From KBS-83 sp051025295 (GTDB lineage Bacteria > Acidobacteriota > Terriglobia > Terriglobales > Acidobacteriaceae), in assembly GCA_051025295.1 (NCBI GenBank), contig JBMGJV010000004.1: a DNA stretch of 64,000 nt. One strand, given 5' to 3'. This document shows positions 1 to 8,719 of the stretch, piece by piece; position 1 is the first letter of the stretch, and every line of letters begins with the position of its first letter. The notes under the pieces are model-generated. The model did no database searches. It saw only the letters and a program-made list of their open reading frames with translations, and was not told the origin of the DNA. The position numbers and the translations under genes are program-made.

Positions 1-1365
1 TGTATTGCCCAGGATGAAGCTGCCGGTACCGATCTGCTTGGACGGCACGCGCTCCATTTTGTCAGCCAGGATCAGCGAAGAGGCCGCGAGCTTTTCATCG
101 TCGTACTTCGGAACCTGGAGACCCTGCGCCCAGACCCCGACATGGTCCGGATTGTTGACGTCCTTGATCGCGATATCGACGCGGTAGTGGCCGGGGCGAA
201 GGGGCAGCGCCTTCCAGTACACCTGGGAGGTCTCAAGCGTGCGCGGCAGCAACTCGCTCGGCTGCTCCACGACCACGGTGTCCTCAAAGGTCTGCGCAAT
301 CCGGCCGGTGATCGTGGTTACCCGCCCCAGGATGTTCACCACACCCTTGGAGACGCCGTCCTTGGTGCTGAAGGTGATCTCCTTGTTGCGAATCTGAAGC
401 GTGATCGGGACCAGCACCGTATCGTCGGTCACCTTCACGAAGTCAGTCCGCACGTCGAAGGGAAACACGGGGCCGTTGAGCACCTTGTGCTCGGTCATGA
501 ATGCTTCGAGGTCCTTGAACTTGATCTGCGGCGCGGCCTGCAGCTTGGCGTACTGCTCCAGCCGGTCGAACTGCTTGGTCGCCCGCGACTGGGTTCCGGG
601 GCCACCGCCGAGGTTTTCAAGTCCGCCGGTAAACCGATCAGCCTTCTTGGACTGACCCATCTGCTCGTACATGGTAAGACCCGCGCCGGGAACGTGCAGC
701 AGTGCATCCTTCTCCGAGCGATCCAGCGTCATGTGATAGTCGCCGCACTGGCAGCTGTCCACAAATTCGATATCAATGTTGTCGCCGATGCCTTCGATGT
801 ACCGGTAATGCCACACCTCGAAGGGGAAGGTCGACGTCTCGCCGCCACCCTCTTCCATGGGGCGCTCGTAGGTTCCGCCGCTGGGGTGAGAGTCGATACT
901 GTCCGGCTTGCCGTACGCAATGTAAATGTGGCCGCGATCCGTCTTCCACCCCGGCTTGCCCGCGGCGTAGTGCTCGTCCGCGTAGGCGATGCGGCGGTAG
1001 TGCTCTTCGCGGAACTCGTTCTCAGGCGACTCGGGATTCGGATTCCGCCGCAGCCAGAAGTTCTCGATGAAGGACTCGCGCTCCTCATCGTTGCCCAGGC
1101 TCTTGAACGCCTTTTCCTCCTGGTCGGTGATGATCCAGCGCACATCTTCGTCAAGCCACTTTTTATAGGAGCCCTTCAGCTCGGTCTTCAGATCTTTCTG
1201 CTGATCCCGGCGCTGCTTGTCGCTGAGCGGGCGGTTCAGCGGGTCCTGCGCCGAGTCGCCGGCCGGTGCGGGCGCGGACTCCTGGGCGTGCATCAGGACA
1301 GGCAGAGAAAGAGAGGCGGCGAGCAGGACAACCGAACAAAGACTGCGGTGGCGAACCGGATACAT
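1..1365 (-). CDS. GWxTD domain-containing secreted protein (C-terminus beyond window)
   Basis: The first 455 codons lie in the window; the C-terminus runs off the left edge. The N-terminus (MYPVRHRSLCSVVLLAASLS, then an Ala/Gln junction near residue 28) looks like a signal peptide. A charged helical region and the segment GWKTDRGHIYIAYGKPD follow near residue 140, which is the hallmark of the GWxTD domain family common in Acidobacteria. Family members are secreted proteins of unknown biochemical role. The ATG was chosen because AAGGAG lies upstream on the minus strand (about 1380-1387) and a signal peptide follows directly. It is transcribed divergently from the adaptor/ATPase pair to its right. 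Family assignment is fairly secure; function is unknown. Confidence 0.8.
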   Translation of the reverse strand, partial: MYPVRHRSLCSVVLLAASLSLPVLMHAQESAPAPAGDSAQDPLNRPLSDKQRRDQQKDLKTELKGSYKKWLDEDVRWIITDQEEKAFKSLGNDEERESFIENFWLRRNPNPESPENEFREEHYRRIAYADEHYAAGKPGWKTDRGHIYIAYGKPDSIDSHPSGGTYERPMEEGGGETSTFPFEVWHYRYIEGIGDNIDIEFVDSCQCGDYHMTLDRSEKDALLHVPGAGLTMYEQMGQSKKADRFTGGLENLGGGPGTQSRATKQFDRLEQYAKLQAAPQIKFKDLEAFMTEHKVLNGPVFPFDVRTDFVKVTDDTVLVPITLQIRNKEITFSTKDGVSKGVVNILGRVTTITGRIAQTFEDTVVVEQPSELLPRTLETSQVYWKALPLRPGHYRVDIAIKDVNNPDHVGVWAQGLQVPKYDDEKLAASSLILADKMERVPSKQIGTGSFILGNT

Positions 1366-1668
1366 ATGGTTCCTGGATACTCCTTGAGGGTGGCTCTAGT
1401 CTATGGTTCGCCAAGCGGGGAGCACAACCGCATCGGGCTACAAATATTGAACATCCGTTCACACTGCCGGGCATCCCTATTCCCTCGGAAATCGCTCCCG
1501 GGCTTGGTATTCTGACCCGGCAGGCCCGTCGACAGACAATCCGGGGGCAGTCGGCGCTGCCGGCACCCTTCCCACCGGATCTTTCCGTAGTAAAGGAACT
1601 ATTCGACTCACCTGTCCGTATTCCAAGTCAAACGCCTCCGTCTGAACGACGAGATCGGGTCGCTCCTG
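1366..1668. other. Intergenic region between divergent genes
   Basis: This 303-base stretch separates the GWxTD gene (leftward) from the HlyD-type adaptor (rightward), so it must hold both promoters. Apart from the AAGGAG ribosome-binding site of the leftward gene near 1380-1387, I see no convincing operator, repeat or small gene. Long open frames crossing it lack start signals and continue antisense through the flanking genes, so I treat them as GC-bias artefacts. Confidence 0.5.
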
Positions 1669-3048
1669 ATGAATCGCAAGCGCATTGTGTGGTCTGTGGT
1701 CATTGTTGCCGTGGTTGTGCTGATCGTGGTGGGAGTCGTTGCCGCCCGGTCCAGTTCGGCCTACGCCAAGGTCGTGCCGGGCAAGGTTGTGCGGGAAGAC
1801 ATCCTGTCGCAGGTCAGCGGCACCGGCCAGATCAAGCCGAAGGTCTACGCCAACGTGGGTTCTGAGACAATCGGCCGCATTACGCACCTCTATGTCAAAG
1901 AGGGCGACCATGTGAAGCGGGGCCAGGTGCTGGCCACCATGGAGAATGTGCAGCCCTCGGCCGACGTGGCCAGCCAACAGGCGACCATCCAGTCGTCGAA
2001 GACCGATCTGGAGTCGGCGCATGCGGCCGAGAAGACCGCCGAGGCCAACCTGGCCAGCGCGAAGGCCACCCTGGAGCAGAAGGAGCTCGACTGGAAGCGC
2101 GGGCAGTCGCTCTTTGAGGCGCAGCTCATCCCCAAGTCCGATTACGACAACCGCAAGGCCGCTTACGACGTCGCCGTCGCCGCTGTCGCCCAGAACCAGG
2201 CAGCCATCAACCAGTCGCGCGCGCAGACCGCGTCCGCTGGAGGCAAGATCGACCAGGCGACCGCGACACTGCGCCGCTTCAAAGATGTGCTGAACCGCAC
2301 CGTTGCGCTGGCGCCGTTTGATGGCATCGTCACCAACCTGCCGGTGCGCGAAGGGGAGACGGTGGTCGTCGGCATTCAGAACGCCGAAGGCAGCACCCTG
2401 ATGACGATCGCCGACATGTCGATCGTGACCGCCGAGGTCAAGGTCGACGAGACCGACATCGTCAACGTGCAGGACGGGCAATCGGCGGACATCACGGTCG
2501 ATGCCCTGCCCGGCCGTACCTTCAAGGGCCACGTCAGCATCGTGGGCGATCAGGCGATCCTGCGCTCCACCGGCATCGCGACCAGCCAGAGCACGACCGG
2601 CACGGAAGAGGCGAAGGACTTCAAGGTCGTCATTACCCTCGACAACCCCTCCGCCGAGCTCCGGCCTGGCCTCTCCGCAACGGCGAAGATCCTGACGGCG
2701 CAGAAGAAGGACGCGCTCGCCATTCCGATCCAGGCGCTGACCACCCGTCGGCCGAGCGAGACGGTCGACAGCGGGAAAGGATCCGTGGTCGATGCCGCCT
2801 CGGCGAGCAAGGAGCCCGAGGTTCAGGGCGTGTTCGTTCTGCGCCACGACAAGCGCAAATTAACCGCTTCGTTTGTGCCAGTCACGACAGGCATTACGGG
2901 GACCACTGACATCGAAGTGACCGGGGGGCTGAAGGCGGGCGACGAGATCGTCACCGGACCCTACAAGACGCTGCGTGAGTTGAAGAGCGGCGCACAGGTG
3001 AAGCCGCTGGATGCAAACGCCAGCGCGACTCCCACGTCCACTACATAG
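1669..3048 (+). CDS. HlyD/MacA-type efflux periplasmic adaptor subunit
   Basis: A 459-residue membrane-fusion protein. It has an N-terminal anchor (about residues 5-26, VWSVVIVAVVVLIVVGVVAA). A biotinyl-lipoyl-like half follows with the typical GRITHLYVKEGDHVKRGQVLA segment (about 68-88). Next come a long alpha-hairpin rich in Ala, Gln and Lys (about 95-205), the second lipoyl half (APFDGIVTNLPVREGETV) and a beta-barrel/membrane-proximal region. Family members bridge an inner-membrane ABC transporter to an outer-membrane channel. The next gene encodes a MacB-like ATPase 19 bases downstream, so the pair is an operon, but no permease follows. The C-terminal tail is Ser/Thr-rich. Confidence 0.88.
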   Translation: MNRKRIVWSVVIVAVVVLIVVGVVAARSSSAYAKVVPGKVVREDILSQVSGTGQIKPKVYANVGSETIGRITHLYVKEGDHVKRGQVLATMENVQPSADVASQQATIQSSKTDLESAHAAEKTAEANLASAKATLEQKELDWKRGQSLFEAQLIPKSDYDNRKAAYDVAVAAVAQNQAAINQSRAQTASAGGKIDQATATLRRFKDVLNRTVALAPFDGIVTNLPVREGETVVVGIQNAEGSTLMTIADMSIVTAEVKVDETDIVNVQDGQSADITVDALPGRTFKGHVSIVGDQAILRSTGIATSQSTTGTEEAKDFKVVITLDNPSAELRPGLSATAKILTAQKKDALAIPIQALTTRRPSETVDSGKGSVVDAASASKEPEVQGVFVLRHDKRKLTASFVPVTTGITGTTDIEVTGGLKAGDEIVTGPYKTLRELKSGAQVKPLDANASATPTSTT

Positions 3049-3067
3049 CAGACAGCGAAGGAGCCCC

Positions 3068-3826
3068 ATGGCGGCCGAGACGATGACAGCAGTGGACCCG
3101 ACGAACCCGGCAGCAACACCGCGCGGCGACGTGATCGTGGTCGAGGACCTGTGGAAGACCTACGACATGGGCTCCGAGCAGCAGGTGCACGCACTCAGGG
3201 GTGTGAGCCTGCGTATTCAGCACAACGAGTACGTCGCTATCATGGGCCCCTCGGGATCAGGCAAGTCGACACTCATGAACCTGATCGGCTGCCTGGATTC
3301 GCCCAGCCGCGGCGCCTACACATTGAACGGCCACCGCGTCAGTGAGTTGAATGACGACGAGCTGGCCCGCATCCGCAATCGCGAGATCGGCTTTGTCTTC
3401 CAGACCTTCAACCTGCTGGCGCGTGCCAGCGCGCTGCACAACGTCGAGCTGCCGCTGATCTATAACGGCACCCCGGCCGATGAGCGCATTGAGCGGGCCA
3501 AGGGCGCACTGCGCGCCGTCAATCTTGAAGAGCGCATGAACCACAAGCCCAACGAGCTCTCCGGCGGTCAGCGGCAGCGCGTCGCGATTGCCCGCGCGCT
3601 GATCAACCGGCCCTCCATCATCCTGGCCGACGAGCCCACCGGTAATCTCGACTCGAAGACCGGCGAAGAGATCATGGCCTTGTTCGACGAGTTGCACAAA
3701 GGCGGCAACACGATCGTGCTGGTCACACACGAGCCCGACATTGCCGAGTTCGCGCATCGCATCGTGCACATCCGCGACGGCGAGATCGCGAGCGATGTGC
3801 AATCCTCGCGCGTACGCCACGTCTGA
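3068..3826 (+). CDS. MacB/LolD-like ABC transporter ATP-binding protein
   Basis: A 252-residue nucleotide-binding subunit. Visible are Walker A GPSGSGKS (about 60-67), a Q-loop VFQTFNLL, the signature LSGGQRQRVAIARAL, Walker B IILADEPTGNLDS and the switch His in VTHEPDIAEFA. EPTGNLDS and the FQTFNLLA Q-loop are typical of the MacB/LolD/FtsE group that partners FtsX-fold permeases. The internal ATG at 3068 is preferred to an upstream in-frame ATG because GAAGGAG lies just before it. It forms an operon with the adaptor upstream. No permease is adjacent, so the membrane partner must be encoded elsewhere. Confidence 0.9.
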   Translation: MAAETMTAVDPTNPAATPRGDVIVVEDLWKTYDMGSEQQVHALRGVSLRIQHNEYVAIMGPSGSGKSTLMNLIGCLDSPSRGAYTLNGHRVSELNDDELARIRNREIGFVFQTFNLLARASALHNVELPLIYNGTPADERIERAKGALRAVNLEERMNHKPNELSGGQRQRVAIARALINRPSIILADEPTGNLDSKTGEEIMALFDELHKGGNTIVLVTHEPDIAEFAHRIVHIRDGEIASDVQSSRVRHV

Positions 3827-3878
3827 CGCAGGCGCGCTGGTCACCCCGGCGCGAAGCCGTTATTGTGGGGGCAGCCTC

Positions 3879-5720
3879 ATGACACTGTCCCTTCTTCGCC
3901 TATCCTCCACCGCGCTGGCTGCCTGCCTCGTGGTTCCGTATGCTTCGCGCGCCCAGTCCCCGGCCCCGGCCGCAGCGCAGACCGCTCCTGCCGCACAGAC
4001 CGGCACTGCAAGTTCGCCGGCAGCACGTGAGAAGGCGCTGAACGCCATCTTCGCCGCGTACTGGGAGCAGCGGCTCAAAGACGAGCCGGAGATGGCTTCC
4101 CTGCTCGGCGACAAGCGCTACGACGACCAGCTCTCGGACTATTCGGTCGCTGCCTACAATGCGCAGCTCGAGCGCGGCCGCCAGTTCCTGGAACAGCTCG
4201 GCGCCGTTCCGGACGGTCAACTGCCCGAGCAGGTCGAGCTCAGCAAGGACCTGCTGGTGCGCACACTGATCGAGCAGCAGGAGGGCGCGCGGTTCAAGCC
4301 GTGGGAGATGCCGGTGAACCAGTTCAGCGGTCTGCACCTGATGCTGCCGCAACTGGTGCCGCAACTGCTGTTCGATTCGGCCGAAGACTACGATCACTAC
4401 ATCGCGCGCCTGCGCAAGATGCCGGCCGCCTTCCAGCAGATCACCGACAACATGATGACGGGCATGGACGACAACCGCACGCCGCCCAGGTATCTGCTGG
4501 AGAAGGTGCTGGTGCAGGTGCAGGCCCTTGCTGCCAACAAGCCCGAGACTTCGCCCTTCGCGCTACCGCTCACCAAGTTCCCAAAGTCGATTCCCGCGGC
4601 GCAGCAGGATCAGATCCGTCAGCAGGTGCTCGACGTGGTCGCGAAGCAGGTGCTGCCGGCGTATGCGCGGTTCGCACGCTTCCTCGCCGCGCAATATGTG
4701 CCGCACGGGCGCACAGATCCCGGCATCTGGTCGCTGCCGGACGGCCCTGCCTACTACAAGTACGTCGTCCGCCGCAGCACGACCACCGACCTGACACCGG
4801 AGCAGATCCACGCCATCGGCGAGCAGCAGCTCGTCGCCGACGAGACGGAGATGACGGCCATCGCGAAGCGGCTCGGCTTCGCCGACCTGAAGGCGATGCG
4901 CGCGTCTATTCCGGGCAATCCTAAGCTGCATGCGACATCGGCCGATGCGCTGATCGCGGTGTACCGTGGCTATCTCGACGGCATGCAGCCCAAGCTGCCG
5001 ACGCTGTTCGGGCGTCTGCCGAAGGCGCCGCTCGATATCCAGGCCGTGCCGGCATTCATGGAGAAGGACCAGGCCCCGGCGTACTACGAGTCGGGCACGC
5101 CCGATGGACGGCGGCCGGGCACCTTCTTCGTCAACACCTACGATGTGACACACCGCGCGCTGACGACGGCAGAGACAGTTGCCTATCACGAGGGGCTTCC
5201 CGGACATCACCTGCAGATCTCCATCGCGCAGGAGCTGGCCGGGATTCCGGAGTTCCGGAAGCACAACTACTACACGGCGTACACCGAGGGCTGGGGGCTC
5301 TATGCCGAGCACCTGGGCAAGGACGCGGGGTTCTTCACCGATCCGTACAGCGACTATGGGCGGCTGGAAGCCGATGCGTGGCGGTGCATTCGATTGGTGG
5401 TGGACACGGGTGTGCATCAGCAGCACTGGACGCGGCAGCAGATGGTGGACTACTTCCACGAGCACTCGGCGATCGACGAGCCGAGCGTGCAGGCGGAGGT
5501 GGATCGCTACATTGCATGGCCCGCGCAGGCGCTGGGCTACAAGGTGGGGCAGATGAAGTTCCTGGTGTTGCGGGCGCGGGCGCAGAAGGCACTCGGACCG
5601 CGGTTCGACATTCGCCAGTTCCACGACTTGGTGCTCGATTCCGGCGCGCTGCCGCTGGATGTTCTGGACGCGCGCGTGAACGCGTGGATTGCGTCGCAAC
5701 AGCAAGGCAAGGCACAGTAG
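3879..5720 (+). CDS. DUF885 family secreted protein (metallopeptidase-like)
   Basis: A 613-residue exported protein. The signal peptide is MTLSLLRLSSTALAACLVVP followed by an Ala-X-Ala-type site, and an Ala/Pro/Gln linker precedes the domain. The body matches DUF885. It includes the conserved AYHEGLPGHHLQ segment (about residues 438-449), a modified HExxH-like zinc-binding motif, followed by an invariant-looking TEGWGLYAEHLG, which would supply the downstream Glu ligand. DUF885 proteins are thought to be gluzincin-type metalloproteases or hydrolases, but substrates are unknown. The start at 3879 gives a clean signal peptide; the frame opens earlier, inside the ATPase gene. The proC gene begins 4 bases after its stop. 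Confidence 0.85.
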   Translation: MTLSLLRLSSTALAACLVVPYASRAQSPAPAAAQTAPAAQTGTASSPAAREKALNAIFAAYWEQRLKDEPEMASLLGDKRYDDQLSDYSVAAYNAQLERGRQFLEQLGAVPDGQLPEQVELSKDLLVRTLIEQQEGARFKPWEMPVNQFSGLHLMLPQLVPQLLFDSAEDYDHYIARLRKMPAAFQQITDNMMTGMDDNRTPPRYLLEKVLVQVQALAANKPETSPFALPLTKFPKSIPAAQQDQIRQQVLDVVAKQVLPAYARFARFLAAQYVPHGRTDPGIWSLPDGPAYYKYVVRRSTTTDLTPEQIHAIGEQQLVADETEMTAIAKRLGFADLKAMRASIPGNPKLHATSADALIAVYRGYLDGMQPKLPTLFGRLPKAPLDIQAVPAFMEKDQAPAYYESGTPDGRRPGTFFVNTYDVTHRALTTAETVAYHEGLPGHHLQISIAQELAGIPEFRKHNYYTAYTEGWGLYAEHLGKDAGFFTDPYSDYGRLEADAWRCIRLVVDTGVHQQHWTRQQMVDYFHEHSAIDEPSVQAEVDRYIAWPAQALGYKVGQMKFLVLRARAQKALGPRFDIRQFHDLVLDSGALPLDVLDARVNAWIASQQQGKAQ

Positions 5721-5724
5721 CAGG

Positions 5725-6609
5725 ATGACGACGCACGCGACGCAGAAGGCAGCCGAGCCGATCACGACCACCAGCAGCAGCCATGGCGCGAGCCCCGCAG
5801 GCAAGCGCATCGCGATGCTGGGCGCAGGCAAGATGGGCTCGATCCTGATCGAAGGGCTGTTGCGCAGCGGTCGCATCGAGGCGTCGCAGATCACGGCGAC
5901 GGTTCAGCATGAGAACCGCGCGTCGGCGCTGGCCGAGCGGCTGAAGATCCATGCGACGACCGACAACGTTGCTGCGGTGCGTGATGCGGACCTGGTCTTC
6001 ATCGGCGTGAAGCCGTTCACGGTGATCGATGTTGTGAAGCAGATCCGGCCGGTGCTGACGGCGGAAAAGCTGGTGATCTCGTTCGCGGCTTCGGTGAAGA
6101 CACGCGCGATCGAAGATGCGACCGAGCTGCTCGGCATGCCGGTGGTGCGGGCGATGCCGAACACACCAGCCACCCTGGGCGCGGGCATGACGGCACTCGC
6201 CGGCGGCCGCTTCGCGACGGCACACCACCTGGCGCTCGCGGCGTCCCTGTTCGAGAGCGTCGGGCGCACGGTGCAGGTGGATGAGAAGCACCTGGACGCG
6301 GTTACCGGACTGTCCGGCTCGGGGCCGGCATTCATCTACATCATCCTCGAGGCGCTGGCCGAGGCGGGCGTCAAGGTGGGACTGCCGCGCGACACGGCGA
6401 CGTTGCTGGCCGCGCAGACGACGTACGGCGCGGCGCGGATGGTGCTTGAGACGGGAGAGCATCCGGCGCTGCTGAAGGACGCGGTGACGACGCCCGCCGG
6501 CTGCACGGCGGATGGACTACTGGAGCTCGAAGAAGGCGGCCTTCGCGTAACGCTGATCAAAGCGGTGATGCGGGCGACGGAGCGGGCGCGGCAATTGGCG
6601 GGCGGCTGA
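5725..6609 (+). CDS. proC: Pyrroline-5-carboxylate reductase
   Basis: A 294-residue NAD(P)H-dependent reductase for the last step of proline synthesis (pyrroline-5-carboxylate to proline), cytoplasmic. An N-terminal extension of about 26 residues rich in Thr/Ser/Ala precedes the Rossmann motif IAMLGAGKMGSILIEGLL. Next come VKPFTVIDVVKQI, the conserved VVRAMPNTPATLGAGMTA, and the C-terminal catalytic-domain signature SGSGPAFIYIILEALAEAGVKVGLPR. It starts 4 bases after the DUF885 stop and is probably cotranscribed with it. The start at 5725 is the only ATG between that stop and the Rossmann fold. Length and motifs fit the family well. Confidence 0.95.
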   Translation: MTTHATQKAAEPITTTSSSHGASPAGKRIAMLGAGKMGSILIEGLLRSGRIEASQITATVQHENRASALAERLKIHATTDNVAAVRDADLVFIGVKPFTVIDVVKQIRPVLTAEKLVISFAASVKTRAIEDATELLGMPVVRAMPNTPATLGAGMTALAGGRFATAHHLALAASLFESVGRTVQVDEKHLDAVTGLSGSGPAFIYIILEALAEAGVKVGLPRDTATLLAAQTTYGAARMVLETGEHPALLKDAVTTPAGCTADGLLELEEGGLRVTLIKAVMRATERARQLAGG

Positions 6610-6665
6610 TCGCGTATCTGGTCGCACCGTTCGCTTCGCGACGGATGCTGCTACACTTCAGAGCC

Positions 6666-7178
6666 ATGAAGCTGGGAGTTTGCATGCTCCTTTGCGTTCT
6701 GACGGCACTCAGTCAGCCGGGAAATCAGAACGGCTCAGCGGCGTCCCCTGCTTCTACGAGGCAGGCGACGATCCGGCTACGCGGTACTGAAGCTCTGAGA
6801 CGGGAACAAGCTCGCAGCAAAACAGATCTTTGCGCCGCGGTGCAGGCTGGTGGAAGTGCCGCGATAGGCCGCTGTCTGATTGCGGAATTCAAGACGACAG
6901 AGCGGGAATATCTCACCTACGTCCGCTGTATCGGCGCACTGCTGCGGCCCCTAGTGTCGAGGCATTCTGGAACAAGTCCGTCCGATGGTCCGCAACGCCT
7001 CCCTTTCGATGCAGCCGAAGATACTTGGCGCACGTACCGCGACCAGAGCTGTACCTCCATGGCGACCCAGTGGGAAGGCGGCAATCAAGCTCCGATCGCG
7101 TACGCAAACTGCCGCCTCACCCTGACTTGGAATCACTTGAATGAGCTGGCCGACCTCTACGCAGACCTCTGGCACTAG
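6666..7178 (+). CDS. LprI-like small secreted protein (DUF1311-type)
   Basis: A 170-residue protein with a signal peptide (MKLGVCMLLCVLTALSQPG). The mature part holds five Cys in a spacing resembling the LprI lysozyme-inhibitor-like domain: DLCAAV, GRCLIAEFK, YVRCIG, W-x-x-YRDQSC, ANCRL. The AEDTWRTYRDQSCT segment and the final leucine-rich helix fit that family. By analogy it may protect against lysozyme or bind another envelope ligand, but this is family-level inference. The second in-frame ATG is used because it starts the signal peptide. The gene looks visibly less GC-rich than its neighbours, with many A/T-ending codons. Confidence 0.6.
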   Translation: MKLGVCMLLCVLTALSQPGNQNGSAASPASTRQATIRLRGTEALRREQARSKTDLCAAVQAGGSAAIGRCLIAEFKTTEREYLTYVRCIGALLRPLVSRHSGTSPSDGPQRLPFDAAEDTWRTYRDQSCTSMATQWEGGNQAPIAYANCRLTLTWNHLNELADLYADLWH

Positions 7179-7301
7179 CCAGATGCTGGAGCCTCACGGA
7201 AACGGCTGGCCAGTAATCCCTCCTTTTCGCGCGGCGGTAGGCTGCTTTCCCGGTCGAGGCGTGCGCGTGCGACGCGACTTAGAATTGGGGGAGAGGGATC
7301 G

Positions 7302-8339
7302 ATGGCGACGGCGGGCTCAGTAGCGGCGACGACTCCGGGCAGTGCGGTGCGGGCGCCGTGGCTGCCGCGGTTTGCGTGGGCGGTGGTGGTCTACAACGTG
7401 CTCGTGATCCTGTGGGGCGCGGTGGTGCGCGGCACGGGGTCGGGCGCGGGCTGTGGCGATCACTGGCCGCTGTGCAACGGGCAGGTGGTGCCGCTGAACC
7501 CGAAGATCGCGACGGTGATCGAGTTCACGCACCGCATGATGAGCGGCGGCACGCTGCTGCTGATCGTGGCGCTCACGTTGCTGGTCTTTCGGAGCACCGT
7601 GCAGCGGCACCTGGCGCGCGTCTTCGCGATAGCCGGACTGCTGCTAACGCTGAACGAGGCGCTGCTCGGCGCGCTGCTGGTGAAGCTGGGGCTTACCGCG
7701 CAGAGCACGTCACCGCTGCGGCCGCCGATGTTGGCGCTGCACCTGTCGAACACGCTGCTGCTGATGGCGGCACTGGCGCTGACGGCGCACTTCCTGGGCC
7801 GGCGCGCGGCGTATCAGCGTGGTGAAGTTACGTTCAAGCATCGCGTGCCGGCGGTGATCGGCCTGTTGTCGGCGATGGTGATCGGGGTGACGGGATCGCT
7901 GGCCGCACTGGGCGACACGCTGTTTCCGGCTGCATCGCTGCGGGCGGCGTTTGCGCAGGACTTCTCGGCCACGTCACAGTGGCTGATCCGTTTACGCGTC
8001 CTGCATCCGCTGAGCGCCGTGATCGCGGGCGGGTTCCTGCTGTGGCTGCTATGGCGGTCGGTCTTCTCGCAATCCGAGTCCGTGCAATCCGGCTCAGCGC
8101 CGTCAGGGTCAGCGCAATCAAGGGCAGCGGGCGGCGTGAACGAAAGCCAGCGGCGGCTGGGTTTGTGGCTGGCGGGGCTGCTGGTGTTCCAGTTCGCGCT
8201 GGGCGTGCTCGATGTGCTGCTGCGCGCACCGGTGTGGATGCAAGTGATGCACCTTGCGGGCGCGGATGCGTTCTGGTGTGTGCTGGTGGTGGTGACGGCG
8301 CGAGTGACGCTGGTGGAAGCACCTGTTCGCTCGCGCTAA
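7302..8339 (+). CDS. ctaA: COX15/CtaA family heme A synthase
   Basis: A 345-residue multi-spanning membrane protein that oxidises heme O to heme A for cytochrome oxidase. The N-terminus carries the conserved WGAVVRGTGSGAGCGDHWP segment with the family's paired cysteines (GCGDHWPLC). The heme-binding histidines sit in EFTHRMMSGG, ALHLSNTLLL, RVLHPLSAVIAGG and VMHLAGADAFW, giving two pseudo-repeated four-helix halves. A Ser/Gln/Gly-rich loop (about residues 257-280) separates helices 6 and 7 and is unusually repetitive. No ctaB or cytochrome oxidase subunits are adjacent, so the gene is solitary here. Confidence 0.9.
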   Translation: MATAGSVAATTPGSAVRAPWLPRFAWAVVVYNVLVILWGAVVRGTGSGAGCGDHWPLCNGQVVPLNPKIATVIEFTHRMMSGGTLLLIVALTLLVFRSTVQRHLARVFAIAGLLLTLNEALLGALLVKLGLTAQSTSPLRPPMLALHLSNTLLLMAALALTAHFLGRRAAYQRGEVTFKHRVPAVIGLLSAMVIGVTGSLAALGDTLFPAASLRAAFAQDFSATSQWLIRLRVLHPLSAVIAGGFLLWLLWRSVFSQSESVQSGSAPSGSAQSRAAGGVNESQRRLGLWLAGLLVFQFALGVLDVLLRAPVWMQVMHLAGADAFWCVLVVVTARVTLVEAPVRSR

Positions 8340-8719
8340 GTTCGGGTTCGCTCGGGGAGTGTGGCGAGCAGTCGATGCGATTTACCAGTGCTGCTGTGGA
8401 TGATCAGTTTCGGGTTGTGGCAGCATCTGCTTGCTCACCTGACAGGTGTGGTCTACCGGGGTGCATCCGACAGCACGGTAGCGGATTGACTCGCCATCCT
8501 GGCCGTATGCCCTTCGCCGGCAGCGAATCGGAAGACACCGTCAGGATGCGTGCAAACCCAAAGCATCTGCCTTATTTGCGTTTCCATCCGTCCACTTGAA
8601 GGTTTCACGCTGCGTGACCAGTACGTAGCGGGGCGAGGGTGCGGCTTTGACAGCAGAGGGGCGGGGGGCTGTATAAGCGTAAGCGGTTACATCGTAGTGA
8701 AGAAGGGGGGTTCACCACT
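8340..8719. other. 380-base intergenic region upstream of the GH42 gene
   Basis: This stretch lies between ctaA and the beta-galactosidase gene. It holds a LacI-type near-palindrome close to its right end (described separately) and the GAAGGGGGG ribosome-binding site of the downstream gene (about 8700-8710). The rest has mixed composition with no ORF that has a credible start and no RNA gene that I recognise. Confidence 0.5.
8679..8690. promoter_or_regulatory. Candidate LacI-family operator upstream of beta-galactosidase
   Basis: The sequence GTAAGCGGTTAC is a near-perfect palindrome (one mismatched pair) with the central CG typical of LacI/GalR-family operators (consensus-like GTAANCGNTTAC). 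It lies 29 bases before the ATG of the GH42 gene, where bound repressor would block transcription. No LacI-family regulator is encoded in the window, so the cognate protein would be elsewhere. Confidence 0.55.

Noticed and set aside
142..1515. Long plus-strand ORF (457 codons) antisense to the GWxTD gene
   Set aside because: It is a GC-bias shadow: the minus-strand frame has a signal peptide, ribosome-binding site and family motif, while this one has none and low-complexity composition.
8060..8135. Possible tandem DNA repeat or phase-variable tract in ctaA
   Set aside because: The Ser/Gln/Gly-coding segment is repetitive at protein level, but the DNA units are imperfect and too short to expect slippage.
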